Shown here one piece after another: positions 17,348 to 25,335 of a stretch of 38,567 nucleotides of DNA. Position 1 is the first letter of the stretch, and every line of letters starts with the position of its first letter. Origin of the DNA: an uncultured bacterium (lineage in GTDB: Bacteria; Patescibacteriota; Minisyncoccia; UBA9983); contig CAJVWH010000004.1 in the NCBI GenBank assembly GCA_913009575.1, positions 1 to 38,567 of the forward strand. The letters are read 5' to 3'. Position numbers and translations under genes: made by a program. The notes under the pieces are model-generated. The model was given only the letters and a program-made list of their open reading frames with translations, did no database searches and had not been told where the DNA came from.

Positions 17348-17419
17348 GCCGGAGTAGCTCAGTGGCAGAGCAATGCTTTCGTAAAGCAGAGGTCGCGAGT
17401 TCAACTCTCGCCTCCGGCT
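17348..17419 (+). tRNA. tRNA-Thr (CGT)
   Basis: Acceptor arms gccggag/ctccggc, D-arm identical to the preceding tRNA-Thr, and anticodon loop ttCGTaa. The outermost anticodon-stem pair is an A-G mismatch (atgct/agcag). The close similarity to its neighbour suggests a tandem duplication with divergence of the anticodon arm. Confidence 0.92.
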
Positions 17420-17476
17420 CATTAATTTTTTATCCAGATATTGCAAAATATGAAATATTATGTAAAATAACAATAT

Positions 17477-17547
17477 AGCGGGGTGGACCAGTAGTAGGTC
17501 GGGAGGCTCATAACCTCCAGACGCTGGTGCAATTCCAGCCCCCGCAA
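17477..17547 (+). tRNA. Initiator tRNA-fMet (CAT), atypical
   Basis: The acceptor stem GCGGGG/CCCCGC is flanked by an A1-A72 mismatch, and the D-stem has A11-U24; both are initiator features (a mismatch at 1-72 and purine 11:pyrimidine 24). The anticodon loop is ctCATaa. The sequence otherwise follows the bacterial initiator closely (GCGGGGTGGA at the 5' end and CCCCCGCAA at the 3' end). Departures: the anticodon stem is ggagg/cctcc, so position 29-41 is A-U instead of the third G-C; the D-loop agtagta has no GG pair; the T-loop is tgcaatt with G at position 55. CCA is not encoded. Confidence 0.8.
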
Positions 17548-17556
17548 CACTAAAGC

Positions 17557-17596
17557 AAACAAAAAACCGCGTTTTTGAAAACGCGGTTTTTTGTTT
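17557..17596. terminator. Strong bidirectional terminator between opposed tRNA groups
   Basis: Perfect 19-bp arms (17557..17575 and 17578..17596) carry a GC core ccgcg/cgcgg with six A's before it and six T's after it. The symmetry lets it stop transcripts from the three plus-strand tRNAs and from the two minus-strand tRNAs. Confidence 0.9.
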
Positions 17597-17605
17597 CCCA
17601 TTTTG

Positions 17606-17680
17606 CGCAGCCGACCGGATTTGAACCGGCGATCTCCTCCGTGACAGGGAGGCGCGATAACCAAGCTTCGCCACGGCTGC
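17606..17680 (-). tRNA. tRNA-Asp (GTC)
   Basis: On the minus strand, acceptor arms gcagccg/cggctgc with discriminator G, anticodon stem cctcc/ggagg with loop ctGTCac and T-arm ccggttcaaatccgg. The G discriminator is the usual one for aspartate. Confidence 0.95.
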
Positions 17681-17683
17681 AAT

Positions 17684-17757
17684 TGCCGGCGGGAGGGATC
17701 GAACCTCCGACCTCAGCTTTATGAGTGCTGTGCTCTAACCAACTGAGCTACGCCGAC
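17684..17757 (-). tRNA. tRNA-Met (CAT), elongator
   Basis: On the minus strand, acceptor arms gtcggcg/cgccggc (one G-U pair), D-arm agctcagttggttagagc, anticodon loop ctCATaa and T-arm ggaggttcgatccctcc. A fully paired position 1-72 separates it from the initiator at 17477. A tRNA-Ile with a lysidine-modified CAT anticodon cannot be excluded. Confidence 0.85.
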
Positions 17758-17789
17758 GATCCAAATTTCACTTACAGTATAAGTTAATT

Positions 17790-18365
17790 TTAAATGTATT
17801 TCAACTCTTTTAGCGCTTCTTCGTATTTTTCTATGGTCTCATCTGCGTCATTTTTGCTGAACTCAAACTTGGCCGGTTCATGCACCAAACGATTTCTGAT
17901 TTTATGCGCTTCCCAGACATTTTGAAGATTATCAAAATCACTCGGTTCAATGCTTTTCAACCGTTCCGCCAAACCCTCCCCGGAATAGCCGATTCTTTTC
18001 ATAATGTCGTCCAAAAGCGAATCCGCCTCAATAACGGCCATTTTCCATTCAATCGGATTGTCGGAATCCAAATGGCGCTTAATCTCATCCCATCTGGCAG
18101 AGCGGGTTTCCGGCAATTCCTCTCCGCTGAAAAAATCCAAATAAGAAGGGATTTTTTTTCTCTGTAAATAAATTATTTTATAAACCACAAAGATTATTCC
18201 TCCGGCAAGCAAAAGAGAAATAATCATAGAAATGAGTCTTGGGTTAAATTTACCAAGCCATTCCAAAAATTCTAAAATCAAAAAGGGTATTGCCTTGAGT
18301 AGTTCAAAAAATTTATTAAACCACCATTCAAGATTAAGGTATTCGGGTTGCGGAAATTGGACCAT
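17790..18365 (-). CDS. Membrane-anchored conserved protein with a HEPN-like C-terminal motif
   Basis: The 191-residue protein has a hydrophobic N-terminal region (about 20-40) and a clear membrane helix (about 45-66, ISMIISLLLAGGIIFVVYKI), then a cytoplasmic helical domain. Near the end, AHKIRNRLVHEP contains R-x4-H (RNRLVH), the signature spacing of HEPN domains, which are often RNases or helical adaptors. I do not recognise a named family. It starts four bases after the gatA stop and is probably the last gene of a gatC-gatA operon; a role in translation or RNA handling is only suggested by context. Confidence 0.6.
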   Translation of the reverse strand: MVQFPQPEYLNLEWWFNKFFELLKAIPFLILEFLEWLGKFNPRLISMIISLLLAGGIIFVVYKIIYLQRKKIPSYLDFFSGEELPETRSARWDEIKRHLDSDNPIEWKMAVIEADSLLDDIMKRIGYSGEGLAERLKSIEPSDFDNLQNVWEAHKIRNRLVHEPAKFEFSKNDADETIEKYEEALKELKYI

Positions 18366-18369
18366 AATT

Positions 18370-19770
18370 TTATGATTGAATTTTTTTGCCTAAGTTGAAT
18401 AAAATATCCTCCTTGAACCATGGAGCGATTAATTGCACTCCTACCGGTAATTTTTCCTTATTTTTCCCAGTCGGCAAAGAGAGCGCCGGTACACCAGCCA
18501 AATTTGCCGATACGGTAAAAATATCTGAAAGATACATTTGAAGCGGTTTTTCAGTCTTTTCTCCGATTTTAAAAGCAACAGTGGGAGAGGTCGGAAGAAT
18601 TATGGCGTCAACTTTCTTAAAATCTTTTTCAAAATCTTTTTTAATCAAATTCCTGACCTTTTGGGCCTTGCCATAATAGGCGTCGTAATAACCGGCCGAC
18701 AAAACATAAGTTCCGAGCAAAATTCTCCGCTTTACTTCTTTTCCAAAACCTTGTGCGCGTGTCTCCATATAATCTTCCAAAAGATTTTTTCCTTGTTTGG
18801 AAAGTCCATATCTAATTCCGTCAAAACGCGCCAAATTTGCCGATACTTCCGCCGGCATAATTATATAATAACATGGAAGGGAATATTCCAGATTTGGCGG
18901 GTCAATTTCCATTATATCATGTCCGATACTCCGTAATTTTTCAACGGACTCGTCCAATGTTTTGTTAATTTCATCATCTACTCCGCTTCTGTCATATTTT
19001 AAAACTCCCACTCTCAATTTCTTATAGTCAACGATCGATGATTGATGGGTGTCCACTGACGTTGAATCCATTTCATCTTGCCCTTTTATTACATTGAAAA
19101 CAATTTCCGCATCTTCAACTGTTTTTGTTATCGGGCCAATCTGGTCAAGCGAAGAAGCCATGGCAATCAGGCCATAACGCGAAACCGCGCCATAGGTCGG
19201 CTTGAGGCCTACAACTCCGCAAAAGCTTGCCGGTTGGCGAATGGAGCCGCCAGTATCGGAGCCAAGCGCGGATAGAGCGCCTCCCATGGCCACTGCCGCC
19301 GCAGAACCACCCGAAGAGCCTCCTGGCACTCTCTCCAAATCGTGAGGGTTTTTAGTGGGGCCAAAAACAGAATTCTCCGTTGAAGAACCCATGGCAAATT
19401 CGTCCATATTGGTCCTTCCCAAAAAAACAGCTCCGGCATTCCGAATTTTTTTGATAACCGTAGCGTCATAAACCGCTTTGTAATTTTCCAGTATTTTAGA
19501 ACTGGCGGACGCTATTTTGCCTTTAATCAAAATATTATCCTTAATGGCAACAGGGATGCCGGCTAAATTTCCAGCGTCGCCGTTCGCTATTTTTTTATCA
19601 ATCCGTTTGGCCTGATCTTCCACATCGTTAAAAACTTCCAAATATGCTTTGATGTCTTTGTTTTTTTCTTCGATTTTTCCCAAAAAAAAATTCACCATTT
19701 CCCAAACGGAAAATTCACGTTTTTTTATCGCTTCTTGCGCTTTTTTAATTGTAAGATTTCCAAAATCCAT
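18370..19770 (-). CDS. gatA: Glutamyl-tRNA(Gln) amidotransferase subunit A
   Basis: GatA releases ammonia from glutamine for conversion of Glu-tRNA(Gln) to Gln-tRNA(Gln). The 466-residue amidase has the Ser-cis-Ser-Lys triad at K77 (PVAIKDN), S152 (PGGSSGGS) and S176 (GSDTGGS), each two positions before the Staphylococcus aureus numbering I recall. It follows gatC by 37 bases. GatB, the partner kinase/transamidase, is not in the window; a yqeY gene sharing a domain with GatB lies about 1.5 kb away. Confidence 0.97.
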   Translation of the reverse strand: MDFGNLTIKKAQEAIKKREFSVWEMVNFFLGKIEEKNKDIKAYLEVFNDVEDQAKRIDKKIANGDAGNLAGIPVAIKDNILIKGKIASASSKILENYKAVYDATVIKKIRNAGAVFLGRTNMDEFAMGSSTENSVFGPTKNPHDLERVPGGSSGGSAAAVAMGGALSALGSDTGGSIRQPASFCGVVGLKPTYGAVSRYGLIAMASSLDQIGPITKTVEDAEIVFNVIKGQDEMDSTSVDTHQSSIVDYKKLRVGVLKYDRSGVDDEINKTLDESVEKLRSIGHDIMEIDPPNLEYSLPCYYIIMPAEVSANLARFDGIRYGLSKQGKNLLEDYMETRAQGFGKEVKRRILLGTYVLSAGYYDAYYGKAQKVRNLIKKDFEKDFKKVDAIILPTSPTVAFKIGEKTEKPLQMYLSDIFTVSANLAGVPALSLPTGKNKEKLPVGVQLIAPWFKEDILFNLGKKIQS

Positions 19771-19807
19771 TTTTTTATCGGCCTTCCACTCCCAAAAAAT
19801 AAACTCG

Positions 19808-20098
19808 TCAATTCAATATATGCTTAACTTTTATGTATTCTTTTTCAACAGAAGAAGCTTCTTCCAATAAATTTTTTGAGAATTTACCGCTCTCATAATT
19901 TACCTCATCCTCGCGTCCCGCACTTTCAAAAAGCACATTTTTACCGGCACTCTCATCACTAATTCCCGTGATATCAGCTTTTTTTAATTCGGAAATATAA
20001 TCCAAAATTGCTCCAAATTCCTTCTTAAACGCCTCTTTTTCCCGCAAGTTTAATCTAATTCTAGCCAGCAAAGCCAATTTTTCGATATTTATCGTCAT
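19808..20098 (-). CDS. gatC: Glutamyl-tRNA(Gln) amidotransferase subunit C
   Basis: The 96-residue GatC wraps between GatA and GatB and stabilises the complex. The opening INIEKLALLARIRLNLREKE and the central EFGAILDYISELKKAD are typical. Start codons GTG 20101 and ATG 20098 are adjacent; ATG is chosen. A TATAAT lies eight bases upstream, so the message may be leaderless. It is first in the gatC-gatA-HEPN-like series and divergent from capA, whose promoter lies within the same 38 bases. Confidence 0.93.
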   Translation of the reverse strand: MTINIEKLALLARIRLNLREKEAFKKEFGAILDYISELKKADITGISDESAGKNVLFESAGREDEVNYESGKFSKNLLEEASSVEKEYIKVKHILN

Positions 20099-20106
20099 CA
20101 CCTTAA

Positions 20107-20112
20107 ATTATA
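20107..20112 (-). promoter_or_regulatory. -10 element of gatC
   Basis: TATAAT on the minus strand, eight bases from the ATG at 20098 (five from the GTG at 20101). It lies back to back with the capA -10 at 20125, so the two promoters probably compete for polymerase. Confidence 0.5.
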
Positions 20113-20121
20113 TACCCAATG

Positions 20122-20130
20122 TGGTAAAAT
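20122..20130 (+). promoter_or_regulatory. Extended -10 promoter, leaderless start of the CapA-like gene
   Basis: TGGTAAAAT (TGn plus -10) ends six bases before the ATG at 20137, with no Shine-Dalgarno in between. Confidence 0.55.
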
Positions 20131-20136
20131 ATCACT

Positions 20137-21222
20137 ATGTATGGGTTTTTAAAAAAGTATCTTCAATATACTTTCTGGATAACAATCAGTATTTTAACGG
20201 GGATCCTTTTGATGTCTTTGTCAATAAAAACAACACGATACGCTCACGGTCTGTTAAAAAACAGGCAATCTATAGTTCAAAAAATAAAAAATGTGCCGGC
20301 GAATTACGCCACTGCGAATGCACTGTCAGTTTGGGAAATAAAAGAGATAAATCCCCAGACTCAAAAAAATACTTCCCTCCTTTTTGTCGGAGACATAATG
20401 TTAAGCAGAGGAGTTCAAAAATCCGTCATGAAAAATTTCGGGGGAGATTTTTCTCTTTTATTCAAAAAAATAAAACCCTTTATCCAAAAAAGAGACATTA
20501 TTTTTGGAAATCTGGAAGGTCCCGTTTCTCTGTTAGGAAAGGAAATTGGAAATTTATATTCATTTAGAATGACGCCGAAAGCTCTAAAAGCGATTAGAGG
20601 AGCGGGTTTTAGTGCGCTTTCAATTGCCAATAATCATATTGGCGATTGGGGAGTAAGGGCCTTTGAAGACACAATCTTCAGATTAAAAAATTCCGATATT
20701 ATTCCCGTTGGCGGGGGTTACGATTTAAATGATGCAGTTAATCCAAAAATCATCTTTAAAAACGGGCTTAAATTTGGTTTTTTGGGATTCAGTGATGTTG
20801 GGCCGGACTGGCTTGAAGCATCTTCAGATAAGGCCGGCATCTTAATCGCCAATAAATCTTTCACAGATATAATCAAAAAAGCTTCCCAAAAAACTGATGT
20901 TTTAATTGTGTCCATGCACTTTGGTGAAGAATATCACAAACATCCAAGCAAAAGACAAAAGATGCTTGCTAAAGAAGCGATTGACAGCGGAGCGGAAATA
21001 GTCATTGGACACCATCCGCACACTCAGCAAAAAATAGAAATATACAAAAAAGGAATAATTGCTTACAGTCTTGGTAATTTTATATTTGATCAAAATTTTT
21101 CAAAAGAAACTATGCAAGGATTAATTCTTGAAATAATAATTTCTTCAAAGGGAAAAATAAAAACCTTCAGAAGAAAAAATATAAAATTAAACAAATTCTT
21201 TCAACCTGAAGTGGAACAATAA
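20137..21222 (+). CDS. CapA-family metallophosphoesterase-like protein
   Basis: The 361-residue protein has an N-terminal membrane helix (about 10-30) and an extracytoplasmic domain of the CapA/PGA_cap family. The metal-site blocks are VGDIMLSRGVQ, GNLEGPVS, SIANNHIGDWG, VSMHFGEEY, GHHPHTQQ and YSLGNFIFDQ. In Bacillus, CapA takes part in poly-gamma-glutamate capsule production; in other bacteria the family has unclear hydrolase roles on the cell surface. No capBC partners are near, so capsule synthesis is not implied. It converges on yqeY. Confidence 0.9.
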   Translation: MYGFLKKYLQYTFWITISILTGILLMSLSIKTTRYAHGLLKNRQSIVQKIKNVPANYATANALSVWEIKEINPQTQKNTSLLFVGDIMLSRGVQKSVMKNFGGDFSLLFKKIKPFIQKRDIIFGNLEGPVSLLGKEIGNLYSFRMTPKALKAIRGAGFSALSIANNHIGDWGVRAFEDTIFRLKNSDIIPVGGGYDLNDAVNPKIIFKNGLKFGFLGFSDVGPDWLEASSDKAGILIANKSFTDIIKKASQKTDVLIVSMHFGEEYHKHPSKRQKMLAKEAIDSGAEIVIGHHPHTQQKIEIYKKGIIAYSLGNFIFDQNFSKETMQGLILEIIISSKGKIKTFRRKNIKLNKFFQPEVEQ

Positions 21223-21249
21223 ATTTTTTTCGCGCAAAAAAATTATAAA

Positions 21250-21693
21250 CTATTCAAGTAGTTGTTTTACAATCCCGCCAACCAATAAACCATCAGCCCT
21301 GCCTTTAATCTGGGGCATTAAAATACTCATCACTTTGCCGAACTCCCGCATGCCGGAAGCCCCGCTTTCTTTTACAGCCTTCTCGGCCAACCGACGGACA
21401 TCATCCTCCGGCATTTGTTCCGGCAGATAGGCGGATAAAATATCAAATTCCTTTTTTTCTTTTTCAGCCATTTCATTTCGCCCGCCTTTTTCAAAGGCAG
21501 CCATCGCGTCTTTTCTTTTTTTGGATTCTTTGGAGATGGCTTGGATTATCTGCCCGTCATCAAGTTCTCCTTTTTTCTCAATTTCAGCGTTTTTGATTGC
21601 CGCCTGGAGCATTTTCAAAACCGATGATTTTATTTCCTCCCTTGCCTTAAACGCTTCAATAAAATCTTTTTGTATTTTTTCCTTTAAACTCAT
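21250..21693 (-). CDS. yqeY: GatB/YqeY domain protein
   Basis: The 147-residue protein is a stand-alone YqeY, the helical domain shared with the tail of GatB that contacts tRNA. The pattern DFIEAFKAREEIKSSVLKML, LSAYLPEQMPEDDV and the close GRADGLLVGGIVKQLL are typical. Its function is not well established. The start overlaps the ligA stop by four bases, so the two are translationally coupled at the end of the pilus array. Confidence 0.94.
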   Translation of the reverse strand: MSLKEKIQKDFIEAFKAREEIKSSVLKMLQAAIKNAEIEKKGELDDGQIIQAISKESKKRKDAMAAFEKGGRNEMAEKEKKEFDILSAYLPEQMPEDDVRRLAEKAVKESGASGMREFGKVMSILMPQIKGRADGLLVGGIVKQLLE

Positions 21694-23711
21694 GCTTTTA
21701 TTATATCCAAAAAAGCTTTTTCATTCAATATCTTTATTCCCATCTTTTTCGCCTTGTCATATTTTGAGCCGGGGTCTTTGCCCGCCACCACAAAATCTGT
21801 CTTTTGGGAAACCGATTCCGCAACTACCCCTCCTAAGGAACGGACTTTATCCTTCGCCTCATCACGGGACATTGATTCCAAAGAGCCGGTTAAAACAAAT
21901 TTCTTCCCGCCTAACTTGTTAGATATTCGGTGTCTAACAAGTTTGATTTTCACGCGCTTTAACAGTTTGTTGAGAAATTTTTTATTATATCCGCCTCTAA
22001 ACCAATTAAAAACGTCCTTTGCGACTATCCCGCCGATGTCCCGAATTTTTTCCAATTCTTCCAAATCCGTATTCTGCAGATTTTCAATACTGCAAAATTT
22101 TTTTGCCAAATCACGCGCGGTGCTTTCTCCAACATTTGGAATTCCAAGGGAAATTATGAATCTTTCCAAAGTAATTTCTTTCCGCGCGCCAATCGCTTTT
22201 ATTAAATTCTCGGCTGACTTTTCGGCAAAGCGTTCAAGCGGAATCAAATCCCCTTTCTTTAAATCAAAAATGTCCGCCGCGTCATCAATCAGCCCGTTAT
22301 CCAAAAGGACGTCAATGATTTTGGCTCCCATTCCTTCTATGTCAAATCCTTTCTTGGAAACGAAGTAATAAAGTGAACGGCGATGTCTGACGGCGCATTT
22401 TTTATTGGGACATTTTACGACGGGGCTTCCCTTCTCTCTCGCGACCGGAGTGCCGCATATGGGGCATTTATCCGGCATCTTGAAAACTTTCTCTTTTCCG
22501 GAGCGCATCTCCTTAATGACTTTCACCACATCCGGAATCACATCACCCGCTTTTTGGACAACGACCGTGTCGCCCACTCGCACGTCAAGCCTTTTTATTT
22601 CCTCCTTATTATGCAGGGTGGCGCGACTTACCACCGAGCCGGCCACCAACACCGGCCTCAAATGCGCCACCGGAGTCAAAGCGCCTGTCCTGCCAACTTG
22701 CACATCAATATTTTCCACCACGGTTACCGCCTGCTCCGCCGGAAATTTGAAAGCAACAGCAAAACGCGGCGCCTTACCCGTATATCCGAGTTTTTTCTGC
22801 CACTCTCTTTCGTCCAATTTCACCGCCACTCCGTCAATCCAATAATCCATCTTATCGCGCTTTTTCCGCCATTTCCGCCAATAACCAACGATTTCATCAA
22901 CACCTTTGCATAATTCAAAATGAGGATTGACCTTAAAACCAAGTTCTCTCAAAAAACATAATTCATCATACTGAGTTTCTGGAAGTTTGAAATTACCCCA
23001 ACTTAAATCATACATAAAACTGTCCAATTTCCTTGAAGCCGTCACTTTCGGGTTTAATTGACGGATGGAGCCCGCCGCTACATTTCTGGGATTGGCAAAA
23101 AGCGGCTCTCCCTTCTTTTTTCTTTCAAGATTCAATCTTTCAAATTCTTTTTTACCCATCCATATTTCTCCTTCCACCACTACATTCACATCTTTTTCCA
23201 GGCGAAGAGGTATGCTTTCTATCGTTTTTACATTTTGGGTGACATCCTCGCCGATTATCCCGTCCCCTCTGGTGGCAGCGGTCTTCAAAATACCCTTTTC
23301 ATAAGTGAGGACGATTTTAAACCCATCAATTTTCAATTCGCAGGTATATTCCAAGGGTAGTCCTTGGAATTTCCAAGGACTACCCTTGGAAATGGAAATC
23401 TGTTTCTTCACGCGAGCGTCAAATTCCTTAATTTCCTCCTCACTAAAGACGTCTTCAAACGACCATTGCCTCACTCTATGCCGAACTTTGGAAAATTTTT
23501 CCAAAGGTTTCCCACCCACTCTTTGGGTCGGAGAATCAGAAGTGATAAATTCCGGATACTTCTGCTCCAATTTATAAAGTTCATGTTTTAGAGAATCCAG
23601 CGCATCATCGGAAATTTCCTGCTTATCTAAAACATGATAAAGATAGCGATGATAATTTATCGCTTTTCTTAATTTTTCCATTCGTCGTTTTGCCTCTTGC
23701 CTTCCATTCAT
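21690..23711 (-). CDS. ligA: NAD-dependent DNA ligase LigA
   Basis: LigA seals nicks in DNA with NAD+. The 673-residue protein has the Ia domain, the adenylation domain with catalytic Lys in ELKIDG (K127; K115 in E. coli), RGDG, an OB fold, a Cys4 zinc finger (CPICG and CPNKKC), helix-hairpin-helix repeats and a C-terminal BRCT domain (KKFVLTGSLESMSRDEA). A 43-bp perfect palindrome encodes an insert at about residues 107-121, just before the catalytic motif, and accounts for the 12-residue offset from E. coli. The gene follows a pseudopilin after one base and precedes yqeY with a four-base overlap. Confidence 0.97.
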   Translation of the reverse strand: MNGRQEAKRRMEKLRKAINYHRYLYHVLDKQEISDDALDSLKHELYKLEQKYPEFITSDSPTQRVGGKPLEKFSKVRHRVRQWSFEDVFSEEEIKEFDARVKKQISISKGSPWKFQGLPLEYTCELKIDGFKIVLTYEKGILKTAATRGDGIIGEDVTQNVKTIESIPLRLEKDVNVVVEGEIWMGKKEFERLNLERKKKGEPLFANPRNVAAGSIRQLNPKVTASRKLDSFMYDLSWGNFKLPETQYDELCFLRELGFKVNPHFELCKGVDEIVGYWRKWRKKRDKMDYWIDGVAVKLDEREWQKKLGYTGKAPRFAVAFKFPAEQAVTVVENIDVQVGRTGALTPVAHLRPVLVAGSVVSRATLHNKEEIKRLDVRVGDTVVVQKAGDVIPDVVKVIKEMRSGKEKVFKMPDKCPICGTPVAREKGSPVVKCPNKKCAVRHRRSLYYFVSKKGFDIEGMGAKIIDVLLDNGLIDDAADIFDLKKGDLIPLERFAEKSAENLIKAIGARKEITLERFIISLGIPNVGESTARDLAKKFCSIENLQNTDLEELEKIRDIGGIVAKDVFNWFRGGYNKKFLNKLLKRVKIKLVRHRISNKLGGKKFVLTGSLESMSRDEAKDKVRSLGGVVAESVSQKTDFVVAGKDPGSKYDKAKKMGIKILNEKAFLDIIKA
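23349..23391. repeat. Perfect palindromic element translated inside ligA
   Basis: Two 20-base arms (23349..23368 and 23372..23391) pair perfectly around the three bases att. Because of the symmetry both strands give nearly the same peptide, KGSPWxFQGLPLE, in one frame; in LigA it is K-GSPWKFQGLPLE. The insert sits between the end of a helix (RVKKQISIS) and the strand leading into the catalytic Lys. It behaves like the palindromic elements of Rickettsia that insert in frame in genes; kinship is not claimed. Confidence 0.9.
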
Positions 23712-23712
23712 C

Positions 23713-24183
23713 TTAATACGTTACTTTTAATCCGCGCTCCACTTTTTGAGAACTGTCAGAGCCGCAGGAAACATTATATCCTCTAGATTCAATAACGGTT
23801 GAACCGTTACTCTTGGCGACCGAAACGGAAGAACAACTGCCATCCGGGTAATTCAATTCAAATTGAGTAGTGGCGGAGCTGGAAGTAATATTGGAAATCG
23901 TCCACCCTGAAGCAATATCAGTTCCGGCGCAAACAACGCCACTTGTCGGAGGAGTGGAATTAGAAGATGTCGCGAACACGGTATTATTAAAGCCGGGATG
24001 TTTAATATCCCAATAAAACAAACATTCAACGCCTGTATCGGCAGCGTAAAAACTTATTCTGGATTCACGCGCTGATTCTGAAAGAATTATTTCCTTGATG
24101 ACTATGTCAAACACGCCGGCGGCAATAACCGAGACAATGCTGATAACTATGACTGTGTACAATAACACAAAACCTTTTTTCAT
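23713..24183 (-). CDS. PilX-like minor pseudopilin
   Basis: The 156-residue protein starts MKKGFVLLYTVIVISIVSVI, a short basic leader and a hydrophobic helix like PilX/GspK-type minor pilins, although the canonical Glu at position 5 after the cleavage point is absent. RISFYAADTGVECLFYWD resembles the conserved segment after the helix in PilX-type proteins. The rest is Ser/Thr-rich with paired cysteines. A longer start at 24213 would overlap the preceding gene. It is the last of four pseudopilin genes and is immediately followed by ligA. Confidence 0.72.
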   Translation of the reverse strand: MKKGFVLLYTVIVISIVSVIAAGVFDIVIKEIILSESARESRISFYAADTGVECLFYWDIKHPGFNNTVFATSSNSTPPTSGVVCAGTDIASGWTISNITSSSATTQFELNYPDGSCSSVSVAKSNGSTVIESRGYNVSCGSDSSQKVERGLKVTY

Positions 24184-24206
24184 TTTTGTTTCCGTTAAAT
24201 ATTTCA

Positions 24207-24752
24207 TTACCAATTAAAAATATCTTCTTTCAAAACAAAGGATCTATCCCTGTTTTTTTCTTTCCATAAAATTTCCACTCTTATCCGCGCTTCATCCTGC
24301 ACTCCGTTCACGTTAATTTTTGTAATGTTAATTTTCCGGGTAAAGGCGGTATCATCTCCGATGTTATAATTATAATAAAAGCCGGATGTGTCGTCATATT
24401 TAATGGCGGGGCACTGGGATCCGCAAGACGATATGGCGGAAGGAAGTCCACTTGAAAAATAAGTTGGAATATCAACATAACACCCATTGACCGCCAAACA
24501 TTGATCCAATCCCGCCAGCCAATTTTTACCTTGAATAAAATTTGTATCTCTTACATTTTTTACAAATTCAATGGCTTCCTGTGCAAGATAAGAACTGACA
24601 ATTTGATTTTGGGACACACCCACGGATTGAATTGCCCTTGAGGCAAGCTCCATGGGACCCGTTATGGCAAAAGATAAAATCGTGAGCGCTATCAAGGTTT
24701 CAAGCAGGGTAAAGGAAGGGCTTACTTTTCGTTTTTTTGCATTTATTTTCAT
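24207..24752 (-). CDS. Prepilin-type minor pseudopilin, PilV/GspI-like
   Basis: The protein starts MKINAKKRKVSPS and continues FTLLETLIALTILSFAI, a class III prepilin signal with Glu5 after the cleavage point (S before F is unusual for the processing Gly). AQEAIEFVKNVRDTNF is a recurrent motif in Parcubacteria minor pilins by my recollection. The C-terminal part is beta-rich and ends in a strand with RVEILWKEKNR. PilD should process it. The start at 24752 leaves a 22-base gap to the previous gene; 24815 would overlap it. Confidence 0.8.
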   Translation of the reverse strand: MKINAKKRKVSPSFTLLETLIALTILSFAITGPMELASRAIQSVGVSQNQIVSSYLAQEAIEFVKNVRDTNFIQGKNWLAGLDQCLAVNGCYVDIPTYFSSGLPSAISSCGSQCPAIKYDDTSGFYYNYNIGDDTAFTRKINITKINVNGVQDEARIRVEILWKEKNRDRSFVLKEDIFNW

Positions 24753-24774
24753 AAAAATTGGAATTAATTTGAAT

Positions 24775-25314
24775 TTATGAATCAAGTTCCCGTTGGGAAA
24801 CTGTCGCTTGAACATTCAAATGCGTTTTATTTTTTTCCTTGCTTCCCGAAGAACCGCTAATGATAATTGTCACAATTGGCTGGAGTCCGTCTCCCAAGGA
24901 CTGCCCTCGGACAAAAAACTTAAGATCTGTTATTTTTATTTCCGGAGAAGTCAAAAGCAAAAAATTGACACCGCCGTCATTTGATTTTTCAATCGCATTA
25001 TTATTCAGTCTGTAAACAACCGAAAACCCCTGAGCATTGACAAAACTGAATGAAGACTGTGTACATGAAGAAGCGCAATAAGAAGCGCCTGTCCTTATTT
25101 CTTTTACTATTGTTTCCATAGCGTAGCTTAAATTATCGTTTACAATTTGAAACGACCTTATTTTTTTCTGGACATCACTGATGTTCAGAAAAGAGCTCAA
25201 AGCTACAACCATAACCACGGCAAAAATTCCAACAGCAACCATCATCTCCACAAGAGTAAATCCTGCCCGGCTTTGGCGAAAATTAAAAGTAAAATTTGAA
25301 TTACAATCTTCCAT
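24775..25314 (-). CDS. Prepilin-type minor pseudopilin, PilW/GspJ-like
   Basis: The 179-residue protein has the prepilin motif RAG-FTLVEMMVAVGIFAVV (residues about 16-33) with the expected Gly and Glu5. The stretch LSYAMETIVKEIRTGASYC is typical of the PilW/GspJ class, which cap the pilus tip. It lies between the GspH-like and PilV-like genes with short gaps, all in one direction. Confidence 0.85.
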   Translation of the reverse strand: MEDCNSNFTFNFRQSRAGFTLVEMMVAVGIFAVVMVVALSSFLNISDVQKKIRSFQIVNDNLSYAMETIVKEIRTGASYCASSCTQSSFSFVNAQGFSVVYRLNNNAIEKSNDGGVNFLLLTSPEIKITDLKFFVRGQSLGDGLQPIVTIIISGSSGSKEKNKTHLNVQATVSQRELDS

Positions 25315-25335
25315 TTCTAATTTTTGACCCTTAGT

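Noticed and set aside
19021-19075. Possible repeat-derived insert in GatA (DTHQSSIVDY)
   Set aside because: The length between DSTSVD and the next strand matches normal GatA, so it is sequence variation rather than an insertion.
21754-22913. Long plus-strand open frames opposite ligA
   Set aside because: Antisense to the ligA zinc-finger, HhH and BRCT coding region with no start signals or recognisable domains.
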